Assembly (NCBI RefSeq): GCF_019449275.2
Contig: NZ_JAHZQZ020000014.1
Span: 434,001 to 498,000 of the forward strand
Source of the DNA: Microbacterium sp. HD4P20
Lineage (GTDB): Bacteria > Actinomycetota > Actinomycetes > Actinomycetales > Microbacteriaceae
Direction of reading: 5' to 3'
DNA: 64,000 nucleotides
Shown: positions 39,446-48,141 of the stretch, piece by piece
Numbering within the stretch: the first letter of the stretch is position 1
Layout of the letters: every line of letters starts with the position of its first letter
Made by a program: the position numbers and the translations under genes
The notes under the pieces: generated by a model
Databases searched by the model: none
What the model was told of the DNA's origin: nothing
What the model saw: only the letters and a program-made list of their open reading frames with translations

Positions 39446-39829
39446 ATGGCAGACCGCAGTCTGCGCGGCATCCGACTCGGCGCCCAGAGCCTACAGAGCG
39501 AAGAGGGCGTCGTGTTCCATGAACGCGCACAGCACACCTACACCTGCACGTCGTGCGGACGTGACACCATCCTGACTTTCGCGGCAGACGCCGAAGTCCC
39601 GCCGGCCTGGGAGTGCCGCACGTGCGGCGCCGAGTCGCTGCTGCGGGTCGGAGACGGCACCGCGACGGTCGATCACTCCGGCGACAAGACCCCGCGCAGC
39701 CACTGGGACATGCTGCTCGAGCGCCGCACGATGCCCGAGCTCGAGGAGCTCCTCGAGGAGCGTCTTGCGTATGTCCGCGCGCGACGCGGCGCGGGCGAGG
39801 ACATGACGGTCGACAAACTCAGCGCCTGA
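39446..39829 (+). CDS. rbpA: RNA polymerase-binding protein RbpA
   Basis: 127-residue actinobacterial transcription factor that binds the principal sigma factor and stabilises the open promoter complex. The N-terminus MADRSLRGIRLGAQSLQSEE, the central domain with four cysteines (CTSCG and CRTCG, near 34-37 and 53-57) and the C-terminal sigma-interacting helix MPELEELLEERLAYVR are all present. ATG 39446 follows GAGAGG. Monocistronic with a good terminator. Confidence 0.96.
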   Translation: MADRSLRGIRLGAQSLQSEEGVVFHERAQHTYTCTSCGRDTILTFAADAEVPPAWECRTCGAESLLRVGDGTATVDHSGDKTPRSHWDMLLERRTMPELEELLEERLAYVRARRGAGEDMTVDKLSA

Positions 39830-39847
39830 CCCTTCGCGATTGCGCGA

Positions 39848-39873
39848 CGCCGGCCCTACGGGGCCGGCGTTTT
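39848..39873 (+). terminator. intrinsic terminator after rbpA
   Basis: 9-bp stem CGCCGGCCC / GGGCCGGCG, 4-base loop, then TTTT. The stop codon of the convergent lnt gene lies inside the hairpin. Confidence 0.8.
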
Positions 39874-41427
39874 CGCGTGCCGTCGCGCGCTCAGGCGTAC
39901 GGTGACGCCCAGTACGAGCAGCACCGCGACGCTTCCCCACGACAGCACCGCATCCACCCACGGCCCGACAATCGTTGCCGGAGTGAGGCCGGTGCGCAGC
40001 GGCACGTCCGTCAACATATGACCGGGTTCGTCGGCGGGAAGCCCCTCGATGGTGCTGCCGTCCGCCGCGATCACCTGGCTGGTCCCGACGGTTGAGAGGT
40101 TCACCACGGCGCGTCCGGTCTCGATGGCCCGCAGCCGGGCGACCGCCAGCTGCTGGAGGTTCTCGTCCGTGCCACGGAAGTCGGCGTTGTTGGTCTGGAA
40201 GAGGTAAACCCTCGCGCCGTCGCGCGCACCCTCCCACACCAGCGCGTCGTAGATGACGTCGAAGCAGATCGCCAGACCTGCGAGCGTGCCGTCGATGTCG
40301 AACACCGGTGCGTTCTGACCCGGCGTGTAGTCACGACCGATCATGCGGATCAGGTCAGGCGCGATGGCGTCGTAAAAGCTCCGATCAGGGACGTACTCGC
40401 CGAAGGGCACCGGGTTGCGCTTGTCGTACGTCTGCTCGATACCCTCCCCCGCCCGCCACAGGAACGACATGTTGAAGTACGCGTCGCCGCGCTGGTCGAT
40501 GCGGTTGGCGAGAAGCGGCGCGTCCAGCTCCCGTGAGACCCTGTCGAGGGCGGATGCCGCGGCCGGCGATTCCGCCGGATCGAGGTCGACGCTTCCCTCG
40601 GGCCACAGCACGACGTCGACGTCTTCTTCGCCGAAGAGCGGCATGGTGGCCTCATACTGCGACTCGAGGATGTCCCCGGCCGCGCGTTCGTCGAAGTACC
40701 CCGCCGGGCCGTTCCCCTGCGCGCTCGCGACGCGCATCGTGCCGGCCGGCGTCGTCGGCCATGCGGGCACGAGGGTCAGAACGGCCACGATCGCCGCAAG
40801 AGCCGCCGCCGGGAGCAGATTGCGATACCCACCGGACCGGCCGCGGCGCGGCATCCGGATCATCTCGATCGCGGCCGCGACGACCGCGACGACGACGAAC
40901 GTCAGCCCCGCGGTTCCCGTCCACGACACGACCTCGATGAGCGGCCCGCTCACCTGACTGGTGCCCACGCGGCCCCAGGGGAATCCGCCGTAGGGGAAGC
41001 CGCCGGTAACGGCCTCGCGAGCCGTCCACAGCCCTGCGACGAGCACCGGGAGCACGACCAGCCGTGCGCGGCGCCCGGGAACGAGACGCGGCACCCAGCG
41101 ATACGCCAGGGCGATGACCGCCGCGCCCGCCGCGACGAACAGGGACTCGAACGCCGAGAGCGCGATCCAGGGCAGCGGCCCGACCCACTCCGCGGTGAAG
41201 TCCACATTCATCAGATAGAACGCCAGTCCGTAAGCCAGCCCCGCGAGCAGCGCGCCGCCGACCTGTCGTCCGATCAGTGCGACCAGCCCCAACGCGATCG
41301 AGGGGAACGCCATCGGCCACCAGCCGACCGACGGGAAGGCGACGTCCAGCAGCAGGCCTCCGGCCGCTGACACGGGCACGGCCGCCCACAGCGGGAGCAG
41401 CGGGCGCGGTGCGGCGTCGGGGGGCAC
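39856..41427 (-). CDS. lnt: apolipoprotein N-acyltransferase
   Basis: 523-residue membrane enzyme that adds the third acyl chain to the N-terminal cysteine of lipoproteins. About eight membrane helices fill residues 12-210, then an extracytoplasmic nitrilase domain carries the triad: Glu in VVLWPEGSVD, Lys in TYDKRNPVPFGEYVP and Cys in LAICFDVIYD; a last helix lies near the C-terminus. The open frame runs upstream to 41871, but GTG 41427 has a TAGGGT hexamer 7 bases upstream and gives a family-length protein. Here it is not fused to the polyprenol-mannose synthase seen in mycobacteria. Confidence 0.93.
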   Translation of the reverse strand: MPPDAAPRPLLPLWAAVPVSAAGGLLLDVAFPSVGWWPMAFPSIALGLVALIGRQVGGALLAGLAYGLAFYLMNVDFTAEWVGPLPWIALSAFESLFVAAGAAVIALAYRWVPRLVPGRRARLVVLPVLVAGLWTAREAVTGGFPYGGFPWGRVGTSQVSGPLIEVVSWTGTAGLTFVVVAVVAAAIEMIRMPRRGRSGGYRNLLPAAALAAIVAVLTLVPAWPTTPAGTMRVASAQGNGPAGYFDERAAGDILESQYEATMPLFGEEDVDVVLWPEGSVDLDPAESPAAASALDRVSRELDAPLLANRIDQRGDAYFNMSFLWRAGEGIEQTYDKRNPVPFGEYVPDRSFYDAIAPDLIRMIGRDYTPGQNAPVFDIDGTLAGLAICFDVIYDALVWEGARDGARVYLFQTNNADFRGTDENLQQLAVARLRAIETGRAVVNLSTVGTSQVIAADGSTIEGLPADEPGHMLTDVPLRTGLTPATIVGPWVDAVLSWGSVAVLLVLGVTVRLSARRHAKTPAP

Positions 41428-41434
41428 GCAGTCC

Positions 41435-41440
41435 ACCCTA
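41435..41440 (-). promoter_or_regulatory. -10 hexamer TAGGGT of lnt
   Basis: On the minus strand TAGGGT ends 7 bases before GTG 41427; it decides between GTG 41427 and GTG 41436. Confidence 0.45.
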
Positions 41441-41486
41441 AGCGAGCTGAGGAGACCTTCCTGTGCGCATCCCCAGCAGTGACGGG

Positions 41487-44000
41487 TCAGACCGTCGAAT
41501 ACGCGACGATCCCGCGCCGCACGGCGTCGAGCGCCCTGCGGGCAGTGGACGCGACCGGCTGGTCTGCCACCAGCGAGAGCTGGTCGAGCAGGTCGATCGT
41601 CTGTTTGGTCCAGCGCACGAAGTCGCCGGCCGCCATGTCGGCCTCGCTCAGCACCGCATCGAGCGTGCCGCCCCGCGCCCACGCGTGCATGGCCGGCGCG
41701 AGGCTGGCCGACGGCGCCTCGGAGCCGGGAAGCCGGTGCTCTCGTTCGAGGTCGTCGAGCGACTGCCAGAGGTCCGATGTCGCGGTGAACGCCGGGCGGA
41801 ACGGTCCGCGCGGCAGCCCCCGCTCCCCCGGGCCCGCATCGTCGCGGCGCGGCTCGTACACGAGCGAACACGCCAGCGCGGCCAGGGCTGGGGCATCCAG
41901 CTGCGTCCAGAGCCCTCGCCGCAGCGACTCGGCCACCAGCAGATCTCGTTCACCGTAGATGCGCCGCATCGTCCGGCCGGCGTCCGTCAGCGTGTGCGTG
42001 CCGTCGTCGGCGGCCCGCACGTAGTCGAGCTCGGCCAGGACATCCACCACGCGGTCGAATACCCGCGCGACGGTACCGGTGCGCATCTCGATCTGCTGGC
42101 GGATCTTGCCGATCTTGCGCTTGAGCGTGAAGTAGCGCTCACCCCAGCGCGCGTGCTTCTCGCGGTCGGGGCACTGGTGGGACGGATGCCGCACCATCCG
42201 CTTGCGCAGGCTCGCGATGCGGCGCTGACGTTCGTCGCGGGTGCGGCGCGAGGCGTTCGCGTCCTTGCGGTTGAGTTTCTCGAGGTCGCTCAGCTCGCGA
42301 CGGATCCCCGCGTACTCGGCGAAGTCTCCGCGATCGCAGGTCATCGCCTTCTCGTAGCCGGCGAGGGACTCCTCCTGCTCGCGCACCTCGCGCGCCAACC
42401 CGACAACCGAGCGGTCGGCTTGGAACTGCGCGAACGACGACTCCAGGATCTCTCTCGCGCGTGGCCGGCCGAACTGATCGATCAGGTTGACCGCCATGTT
42501 GTACGTCGGCCGAAAGCTGGAGTTGAGCGGATACGTGCGCCGCGAAGCCAGTGCCGCCACGGCCTGGGGATCGAGCCCTTCGGTCCACTGGATGACCGCG
42601 TGGCCCTCGACGTCGATGCCGCGGCGACCTGCTCGGCCGGTGAGCTGGGTGTACTCCCCCGACGTGATCGCGACGCGTGCTTCGCCGTTGAACTTCTCGA
42701 GCTTCTCGAGCACCACGGTCCTCGCCGGCATGTTGATACCCAGCGCGAGGGTCTCGGTCGCGAACACCGCCTTGACCAGCTTGCGCTGGAACAGCTCCTC
42801 GACGACCTCTTTGAAAGCCGGCAGCAGCCCGGCGTGGTGCGACGCCACGCCGCGTTCGAGGTTGTCGAGCCAGTCCCAGTAGCCCAGGACCGCGAGATCC
42901 TCTTCGAGCAGGTTGCGCGTGCGGTCCTCGACGATCGCCCGGATCTCGCGACGCTCGTCCTGCGACGTCAGGCGCACCCCGGCGCGTCGCACCTGCTGCA
43001 CGGCGCCGTCGCAGCCGACGCGACTGAAGATGAAGAAGATGGCCGGCAGCAGGTTGGAACGCGAGAGCAGCTCGACCACGTCAGGACGGTCGAGGCGCTC
43101 GACGCGCCGGACGTTCGCCGAGCGCACCGGCCGCTGCATCCCCCGCTTCGGACGGCGGCGGGATGCCTCGTATCCGGCGTGGCGCGCACTGTTCGCGGCC
43201 TGCACGCGACGGTTGTTGTCGAAATGCGAGTCCGTGAACGAGCGGATCCGCATCAGCTCCTGGTTGACCTGAGCGGTTGCCACGCCCGCGCGGTCATCGA
43301 ACAGCGGCAGCAGGTCGCCGCGCACCAGCACGTGCTGCTCGAGCGGCACCGGGCGCGTCTCCGACACGATCACCTCGGTGTCGCCACGTACGGTGTCGAG
43401 CCAGTCGCCGAACTCCTCGGCGTTCGAGACGGTCGCCGACAGCGATACCAGGCGCACGGTGGGTGCGAGGTGGATGATGACCTCTTCCCACACCGCGCCG
43501 CGGAACCGGTCGGCGAGGTAGTGCACCTCATCCATGATCACGTAGCGCAGTCCGCGCAGCGCCGGAGAGTCGGCGTACAGCATGTTGCGCAGCACCTCGG
43601 TCGTCATCACGACGACCCGGGCGTTGCCGTTGATGTTCGTGTCGCCCGTGAGCAGACCGACCTCGTCGGCGCCGTAGACATCCTGCAGCTCGCGGAACTT
43701 CTGGTTCGACAGTGCCTTCATCGGCGTCGTGTAGAACGCCTTGTCGCCGTAGCCGCCGACGACGGGCTCCCGCATCGCGAGGTGCACGGCGAACTCGCCC
43801 ACGATGGTCTTGCCGGCACCGGTCGGCGCCGCGACCAGCACGCTGCGTCCCTCTTCGAGGGCCTGGCATCCGGCGATCTGGAACGGGTCGAGGGTGAAAC
43901 GCTGGGATGCCGCGAACGCCGCGGTGATGGGGTGGCTCCGGTCCAGCTGGGCCGCGTCACGCGCTCGCGCGTATCGCTCGGCTGGGCCGGGATCGGTCAT
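41487..44000 (-). CDS. helY: Ski2-like DEAD/DEVH-box RNA helicase HelY
   Basis: 837-residue helicase. Walker A APTGAGKT is at 58-65, the DEVH box at 157-160, motif III SLSATVSNAEEF near 190-200, and motif VI QLTGRAGRRGID near 435-446; the C-terminal half has the Ski2/Mtr4-type helical (DSHCT) region. These proteins unwind RNA for degradation or processing. ATG 44000 overlaps the tatC stop by 4 bases, so it is the last gene of the tatA-tatC-helY operon, the usual actinobacterial order. Confidence 0.93.
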   Translation of the reverse strand: MTDPGPAERYARARDAAQLDRSHPITAAFAASQRFTLDPFQIAGCQALEEGRSVLVAAPTGAGKTIVGEFAVHLAMREPVVGGYGDKAFYTTPMKALSNQKFRELQDVYGADEVGLLTGDTNINGNARVVVMTTEVLRNMLYADSPALRGLRYVIMDEVHYLADRFRGAVWEEVIIHLAPTVRLVSLSATVSNAEEFGDWLDTVRGDTEVIVSETRPVPLEQHVLVRGDLLPLFDDRAGVATAQVNQELMRIRSFTDSHFDNNRRVQAANSARHAGYEASRRRPKRGMQRPVRSANVRRVERLDRPDVVELLSRSNLLPAIFFIFSRVGCDGAVQQVRRAGVRLTSQDERREIRAIVEDRTRNLLEEDLAVLGYWDWLDNLERGVASHHAGLLPAFKEVVEELFQRKLVKAVFATETLALGINMPARTVVLEKLEKFNGEARVAITSGEYTQLTGRAGRRGIDVEGHAVIQWTEGLDPQAVAALASRRTYPLNSSFRPTYNMAVNLIDQFGRPRAREILESSFAQFQADRSVVGLAREVREQEESLAGYEKAMTCDRGDFAEYAGIRRELSDLEKLNRKDANASRRTRDERQRRIASLRKRMVRHPSHQCPDREKHARWGERYFTLKRKIGKIRQQIEMRTGTVARVFDRVVDVLAELDYVRAADDGTHTLTDAGRTMRRIYGERDLLVAESLRRGLWTQLDAPALAALACSLVYEPRRDDAGPGERGLPRGPFRPAFTATSDLWQSLDDLEREHRLPGSEAPSASLAPAMHAWARGGTLDAVLSEADMAAGDFVRWTKQTIDLLDQLSLVADQPVASTARRALDAVRRGIVAYSTV

Positions 44001-44818
44001 GCGCCCGCCCCAGGCGGCAGGAGCGTCAGATCGCGCTTCGCCTTGCGCCGATCGAACAGCAGGGACAGTCCCGCGGCGGCGAAGAACAGCACGACCAGGA
44101 TCCCGGCGAGCATCAGCATGCTGACCACGTCCGCGGCAGGCGTTGCCAGGGCGGCGAACGCGGTCGCGATGAGAACAGCGACGCGCCAGCCCTTCAAGAT
44201 GGCACGTCCGGAGATGACCCCCGCGATGTTGAGGGCGACCAGAAACACCGGCAGCACGAAGGAGACGCCGATCACGATCATGAGCTTGAAGACGAAGTCG
44301 TAGTACTCCGGCGCGTTGTAGAAGTTGACTCCGCCCTGGGGCGTGAAGCTCCACATCAGCTCGATCACGTGCGGAACGATGAGCACCCCGACGTAGCAAC
44401 CGGCGAAGAACAACGGGACTGCCGCGGCGACGAATCCGATCGTGTAGCGGACCTCTTTCCGGGTGAGGCCGGGCATGATGAACGCCCAGATCTGCCACAG
44501 CCACACCGGGGCTGACAAGAAGATGCCGATCGAGAAGGCGATCCTCATCCGCATGTCGAATGGAGACGTCACCGAGGTGAAGTTCAACGCCGCGAAATTG
44601 TCGCCGCGTTCTTCGGTGATCTCGCGGATGGGGCCTGTGATCCAGTGGATGATCGGATCGGTGATGATGAACGCCACCACCATGCCGATGACGAGCGCAA
44701 TGGCGGCGATCATGAGGCGCTTGCGCAGCTCCACCAGGTGCTGGCCGAGCGACATGCGCTTGTCGCGCTTCGGCGCCTCCGGCCCGTCCATGGGCACGGA
44801 ACCGGCTGTTGCCACCAT
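43997..44818 (-). CDS. tatC: Sec-independent protein translocase subunit TatC
   Basis: 273-residue receptor of the twin-arginine pathway with six membrane helices. The N-terminal MSLGQHLVELRKRL near 22-35 is the signature that contacts the signal peptide, and the conserved F-x-L-P-type segment GVSFVLPVFLVAL is in the middle. Together with TatA it exports folded proteins. No tatB is seen nearby. Between tatA and helY; the start at 44818 leaves 4 bases after the tatA stop. Confidence 0.96.
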   Translation of the reverse strand: MVATAGSVPMDGPEAPKRDKRMSLGQHLVELRKRLMIAAIALVIGMVVAFIITDPIIHWITGPIREITEERGDNFAALNFTSVTSPFDMRMRIAFSIGIFLSAPVWLWQIWAFIMPGLTRKEVRYTIGFVAAAVPLFFAGCYVGVLIVPHVIELMWSFTPQGGVNFYNAPEYYDFVFKLMIVIGVSFVLPVFLVALNIAGVISGRAILKGWRVAVLIATAFAALATPAADVVSMLMLAGILVVLFFAAAGLSLLFDRRKAKRDLTLLPPGAGA

Positions 44819-44822
44819 GCCG

Positions 44823-45065
44823 CTAGGGCTTGGGATCTGGCGTGCCGTCGATCCGGGGCGCGGAGGCGGCAGCGGAGGTCGAGTCGACCGTGGAGGCCTG
44901 GTCGTCAGCGGGCTTGTCCTCCTCCTTCATGGCCTTCATCTCACCCTTGAACACGCGGGCCGACTGCCCCATGCTTTTCGCGAGCGCAGGGAGCTTCGCC
45001 GCACCGAACAGCAGAAGGATGACGAGCAGCAGGATCACAAGGTGCCAGCCGTTGAGATTAGCCAT
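44823..45065 (-). CDS. tatA: Sec-independent protein translocase subunit TatA
   Basis: 80-residue protein with one N-terminal membrane helix (about 6-22), the conserved FGAAKLPALAKSMG hinge at 20-33, an amphipathic helix and an acidic tail. It forms the Tat pore with TatC, which follows 4 bases later. It has a GGAG-like ribosome site and lies 72 bases after pafC. Confidence 0.95.
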   Translation of the reverse strand: MANLNGWHLVILLLVILLLFGAAKLPALAKSMGQSARVFKGEMKAMKEEDKPADDQASTVDSTSAAASAPRIDGTPDPKP

Positions 45066-45137
45066 GAGGTGCTCCGTTGTTCGCGTCAGCCGGGGATCGC
45101 CCCAATTCTAACCACGTAGTGCCCACGTGACGACCGA

Positions 45138-46115
45138 TCAGCGATACTGCGCGAGTCCTGCCTCTGCCCAATCGACGACCGCGCGTCTCGCCGCCACGGG
45201 CTCGAGCACCTCGAAGCCGCCACCACGGCGGGCCGCCACACGGCGCAGGCTCAGCTCGTCGGCGACCCGCATGGTCGCCACGACGGTGGCATCGGGCCCG
45301 GAGCCGTCGACCGACTCGATGGTGGCGCGGTCGAGGTAGTCGCCCAGCAGCGGTGCGACAGCCTGTGGGAACCGCACCCGGGCGACGACGTCGCCCTCGC
45401 CGGACTGGAACCATCCAGAGCCCGGGTCTCCGGTGTGGGTGATCGGGATGTCGGTGAGCTCGAGGTCGCTGACTCGGTCGAGGTGGAAGGTGCGCATGGC
45501 CTCGCGCAGGTGACACCATCCCTGGAGGTACCACTGGTCCCCCGCGATATGCACCTTGGTGGGATCCACGGTGCGCGTGGTGGGCGCGGCATCCGGAGCC
45601 TTGTAGGTGAACGAGACCGCCACGCCGCGCCGCACCGCCGTGGCCACCCGGTCGCGCGCGGCGTCGACCGGCTCGGGCGCGACGATCACCTCGGCGGGCG
45701 TGCCGGACGCGCCGCGTGCGAGCTTCGCCAGGAGTCCGGCATACAGATCGGTGTCGCCCACTCCAGGGATGGAGCGCGCCAGCTGGAGTCCTGCCAAAAG
45801 GGCCGCCGCCTCGCGGGCGGTGAGCTTGGGGGCGCGCTCGAGGGCGACGGAGTTGGTGATCACGATGAGATCCCGCTCGTCGAGCAGATCCCAGTCGATG
45901 TCGAACAGGTCGTTGGCCATCTGCCAGTAGCCCTGCTCGCCGGGCAGACCGATCACGGTCAGCTTCTCGACCATCGCACGCATCTGATCGGTCGACACGT
46001 CGAACTCGTCGGCCGCCTCGGCGAGCGAGACCTCGCCCTTGCCGATCAGATAGGGCACGAGCTGGAGCATGAGGGCGGCCCGGTCGGTCGCCACGAGCGG
46101 CTTGCGCGCGGTCAT
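45138..46115 (-). CDS. pafC: WYL-domain transcriptional regulator PafC-like
   Basis: 325-residue protein: N-terminal winged-helix region (LMLQLVPYLIGKGEVSLAEA, about 10-60), a WYL domain near 150-215 (VAVSFTYKAPDAAPTTRTVD, QWYLQGWCHLREAMR) and a C-terminal WCX domain. PafB and PafC act as a heterodimer that drives the LexA-independent DNA-damage response in actinobacteria. Its ATG overlaps the pafB stop by 4 bases. tatA lies just downstream, as in mycobacteria. Confidence 0.9.
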   Translation of the reverse strand: MTARKPLVATDRAALMLQLVPYLIGKGEVSLAEAADEFDVSTDQMRAMVEKLTVIGLPGEQGYWQMANDLFDIDWDLLDERDLIVITNSVALERAPKLTAREAAALLAGLQLARSIPGVGDTDLYAGLLAKLARGASGTPAEVIVAPEPVDAARDRVATAVRRGVAVSFTYKAPDAAPTTRTVDPTKVHIAGDQWYLQGWCHLREAMRTFHLDRVSDLELTDIPITHTGDPGSGWFQSGEGDVVARVRFPQAVAPLLGDYLDRATIESVDGSGPDATVVATMRVADELSLRRVAARRGGGFEVLEPVAARRAVVDWAEAGLAQYR

Positions 46116-47122
46116 GATGCCTCCCCCGTCATCGCGTCCCGGTGGAGGTCTCGCACAGCGGCAAGGCGGTCGATCACGCGGTCGCGCAGATCCAGCGGCT
46201 CGACCACGCGCACCTCCGGACCGTAGGACGCCAGCTCGTCGGCGAAGATGTGACCGTCGACGTACGGCACCCGGATCCCCTGCTCGGCAGGCTGCGCGCG
46301 CCGGGCCAGCCGCAGAGCCGCCTCGGTGCCGGGGTTGACCTCGAGCAGCGCGGTGTGGCGTGCCGCGACCTCTTCCAGTCCCGCAAGCGCGCGCTCGCCC
46401 GCACCCTCGCGCAGCGCCGCATCGAAGGATTGGCGGGTGACGGTCACGGGTCCCACGATCCGCGAGAGCAGGAACGTCCGGTCGGCCGCGACATCCAGAT
46501 CGATTCCGAACACGTGCCAGCGGCCTTCGTACTCGACGAGCGCGAGCGGCTGCACGCGCCGGGTGCGGGGTGCCTCCTCGCCCGGCTTGAGATACGGGAA
46601 GGTGACGACGCGACTCTGCTCGATCGCCTGCTGCAGCAAGGGGAACGACGGGTCATGCAGGCTCAACCGCGGCGAGAACCCGATGATGGGCTCATCGACG
46701 AGATCTCCGAGTGCCCGGATCTTGCGCAGCCCGCTGCGCGCGTCGTCCGACATGGAGCTCTCGCTCCACACTCCGCCCGCGAGGTTCAGCAGCGCGAGCT
46801 CGGCGGCGGTGAACTCGATGTCGTCGGGCAGTTCGTACTCGGCCGTAGGGATCCGGTAGCGCGCTTCACGAAGGTCGTCGGGATCGGCCCAGTCGCCGAT
46901 GGTCTCGATGGGCACACCGAGCCCGCGCAGGCTCTCTTTGTCGCGCTCGAACATCTTCTCGAGCGCATCCTTCGACGCGCCGGCATCGCTCTGCTCCCGG
47001 TATCCGGCGACGGAGGACAGGATGGTGTCCTTCGTCAGCCCCTGGTCGGTTGCGATGAGCGCGACCACGAGATTGACGAGCCGCTCTTCGGGCGGGATCT
47101 TCGCGGGAGCGGTGGCAGGCAC
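46112..47122 (-). CDS. pafB: WYL-domain transcriptional regulator PafB-like
   Basis: 336-residue partner of PafC, with the same layout: winged helix (LVNLVVALIATDQGLTKDTI, about 12-75), WYL domain near 170-235 (RVVTFPYLKPGEEAPRTRRV, GRWHVFGIDLD) and WCX domain. No proteasome accessory genes (pafA, dop, prcAB) are in the window, so here the pair is separated from the system that gave it its name. GTG start with a TAAGAT hexamer 6 bases upstream. Confidence 0.9.
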   Translation of the reverse strand: MPATAPAKIPPEERLVNLVVALIATDQGLTKDTILSSVAGYREQSDAGASKDALEKMFERDKESLRGLGVPIETIGDWADPDDLREARYRIPTAEYELPDDIEFTAAELALLNLAGGVWSESSMSDDARSGLRKIRALGDLVDEPIIGFSPRLSLHDPSFPLLQQAIEQSRVVTFPYLKPGEEAPRTRRVQPLALVEYEGRWHVFGIDLDVAADRTFLLSRIVGPVTVTRQSFDAALREGAGERALAGLEEVAARHTALLEVNPGTEAALRLARRAQPAEQGIRVPYVDGHIFADELASYGPEVRVVEPLDLRDRVIDRLAAVRDLHRDAMTGEAS

Positions 47123-47128
47123 TCGCCC

Positions 47129-47134
47129 ATCTTA
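47129..47134 (-). promoter_or_regulatory. -10 hexamer TAAGAT of pafB
   Basis: On the minus strand TAAGAT ends 6 bases before GTG 47122, making the pafB-pafC-tatA-tatC-helY run probably leaderless at its first gene. Confidence 0.5.
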
Positions 47135-47166
47135 GGTCCGCCGGACGGCCCAGATGCGGTGGACGC

Positions 47167-48129
47167 CTACGATTGCGGCGCGGCGTCCAGACCCAGGATG
47201 TCGATCACGAACACCAGTGTGGAGTTCGCCGGGATCGAGCCCTGCTCCTGCTCGCCGTAGCCGAGCTCGGGCGGGATGACGACAAGCACCTGGGAGCCCA
47301 CGGTCTGCCCTTCGAGCGCCTGGGCGAACCCGGGGACGACACCGTCGAGTGTCATCGACGCCGGCTGAGCGTCCCACGAGCTGTCGAAGGGCTCGCTCTC
47401 GCCCCAGACCACTCCCGTGTAGTGCACCCGCACCGGTTCGTCGCCGGTCACCTCAGGACCATCGCCCTTCTTGATGGTCTGGATGGCCAGCTCGTTCGGC
47501 GGAGCGCCCTCGGGGATGATGAGGCCCGGGTGGCCGTCGGGAGCCCGCACGACCGTGGGCATGCCCGTCCCGCTGTTGAACTGGTCCGCTCCGTTCGCGG
47601 CGCGCAGATACACCTTGCGCACGTCCACGACGGCAACGGCCGAGTCGTCCTCCGCGAGCCCGAGGCTGGCGGCCGACTCGGCTTCGATGTCGCCGGGGGC
47701 AAGTGCGATCGCGACGCGCGAGCCCTCGGTCGCGCACTGCAGCGCCTCATCGAAGCCGGGGAAGTTCTGCGCCCACTGCGACACCGGGTAGACCTGCGAC
47801 AGGTCGCCGTCGTAGGGCGTCGCCACGAGCGGCTCGCCCGTCTGACCGCTGAACAGCGCGACGTCCACGACGACCAGCTGGTCGGATGCCGTGATGGCGG
47901 TGCCGTCACCGGTCTCGACGTCTTCGAACGCGAGGTGGGGCGCGCGCAGCGGCGTGAAGACGTCGACCTCGGGCTCGGCATCCGTGTCGCCCGTCACCTC
48001 GATGAGGTCCATCACATCCGCGTCGGAGACCGCGGGGCGGGAGCAGTCTGCGGAGTTCGGCAGGGAGCAGCCGGCGAGGCCGACGGTCACCAGTCCCAGG
48101 ACGACGAGGGCAGCGGGGTAGGAGCGCAC
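47167..48129 (-). CDS. FKBP-type peptidyl-prolyl isomerase lipoprotein
   Basis: 320-residue exported protein with a lipoprotein signal peptide ending in lipobox LAGC (Cys21). The C-terminal domain (about 215-315) is a good FKBP: PVRVHYTGVVWGESEPFDSS, FAQALEGQTVGSQVLVVIPP and LVFVIDILGL. The region 60-190 resembles a second, degenerate FKBP domain (FSGQTGEPL, PGFDEALQCATEGSRVAIAL). It would assist folding outside the membrane. GTG start with a TAAACT hexamer 6 bases upstream. Confidence 0.9.
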   Translation of the reverse strand: MRSYPAALVVLGLVTVGLAGCSLPNSADCSRPAVSDADVMDLIEVTGDTDAEPEVDVFTPLRAPHLAFEDVETGDGTAITASDQLVVVDVALFSGQTGEPLVATPYDGDLSQVYPVSQWAQNFPGFDEALQCATEGSRVAIALAPGDIEAESAASLGLAEDDSAVAVVDVRKVYLRAANGADQFNSGTGMPTVVRAPDGHPGLIIPEGAPPNELAIQTIKKGDGPEVTGDEPVRVHYTGVVWGESEPFDSSWDAQPASMTLDGVVPGFAQALEGQTVGSQVLVVIPPELGYGEQEQGSIPANSTLVFVIDILGLDAAPQS

Positions 48130-48135
48130 CGGAAC

Positions 48136-48141
48136 AGTTTA
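48136..48141 (-). promoter_or_regulatory. -10 hexamer TAAACT of the FKBP gene
   Basis: On the minus strand TAAACT ends 6 bases before GTG 48129, right after the trmI stop at 48139, so it overlaps the end of trmI. Confidence 0.45.

Noticed and set aside
41463..44303. 946-codon open frame antisense to helY and part of tatC
   Set aside because: Same explanation: shadow frame of a conserved helicase; no domain visible and it crosses a real operon border.
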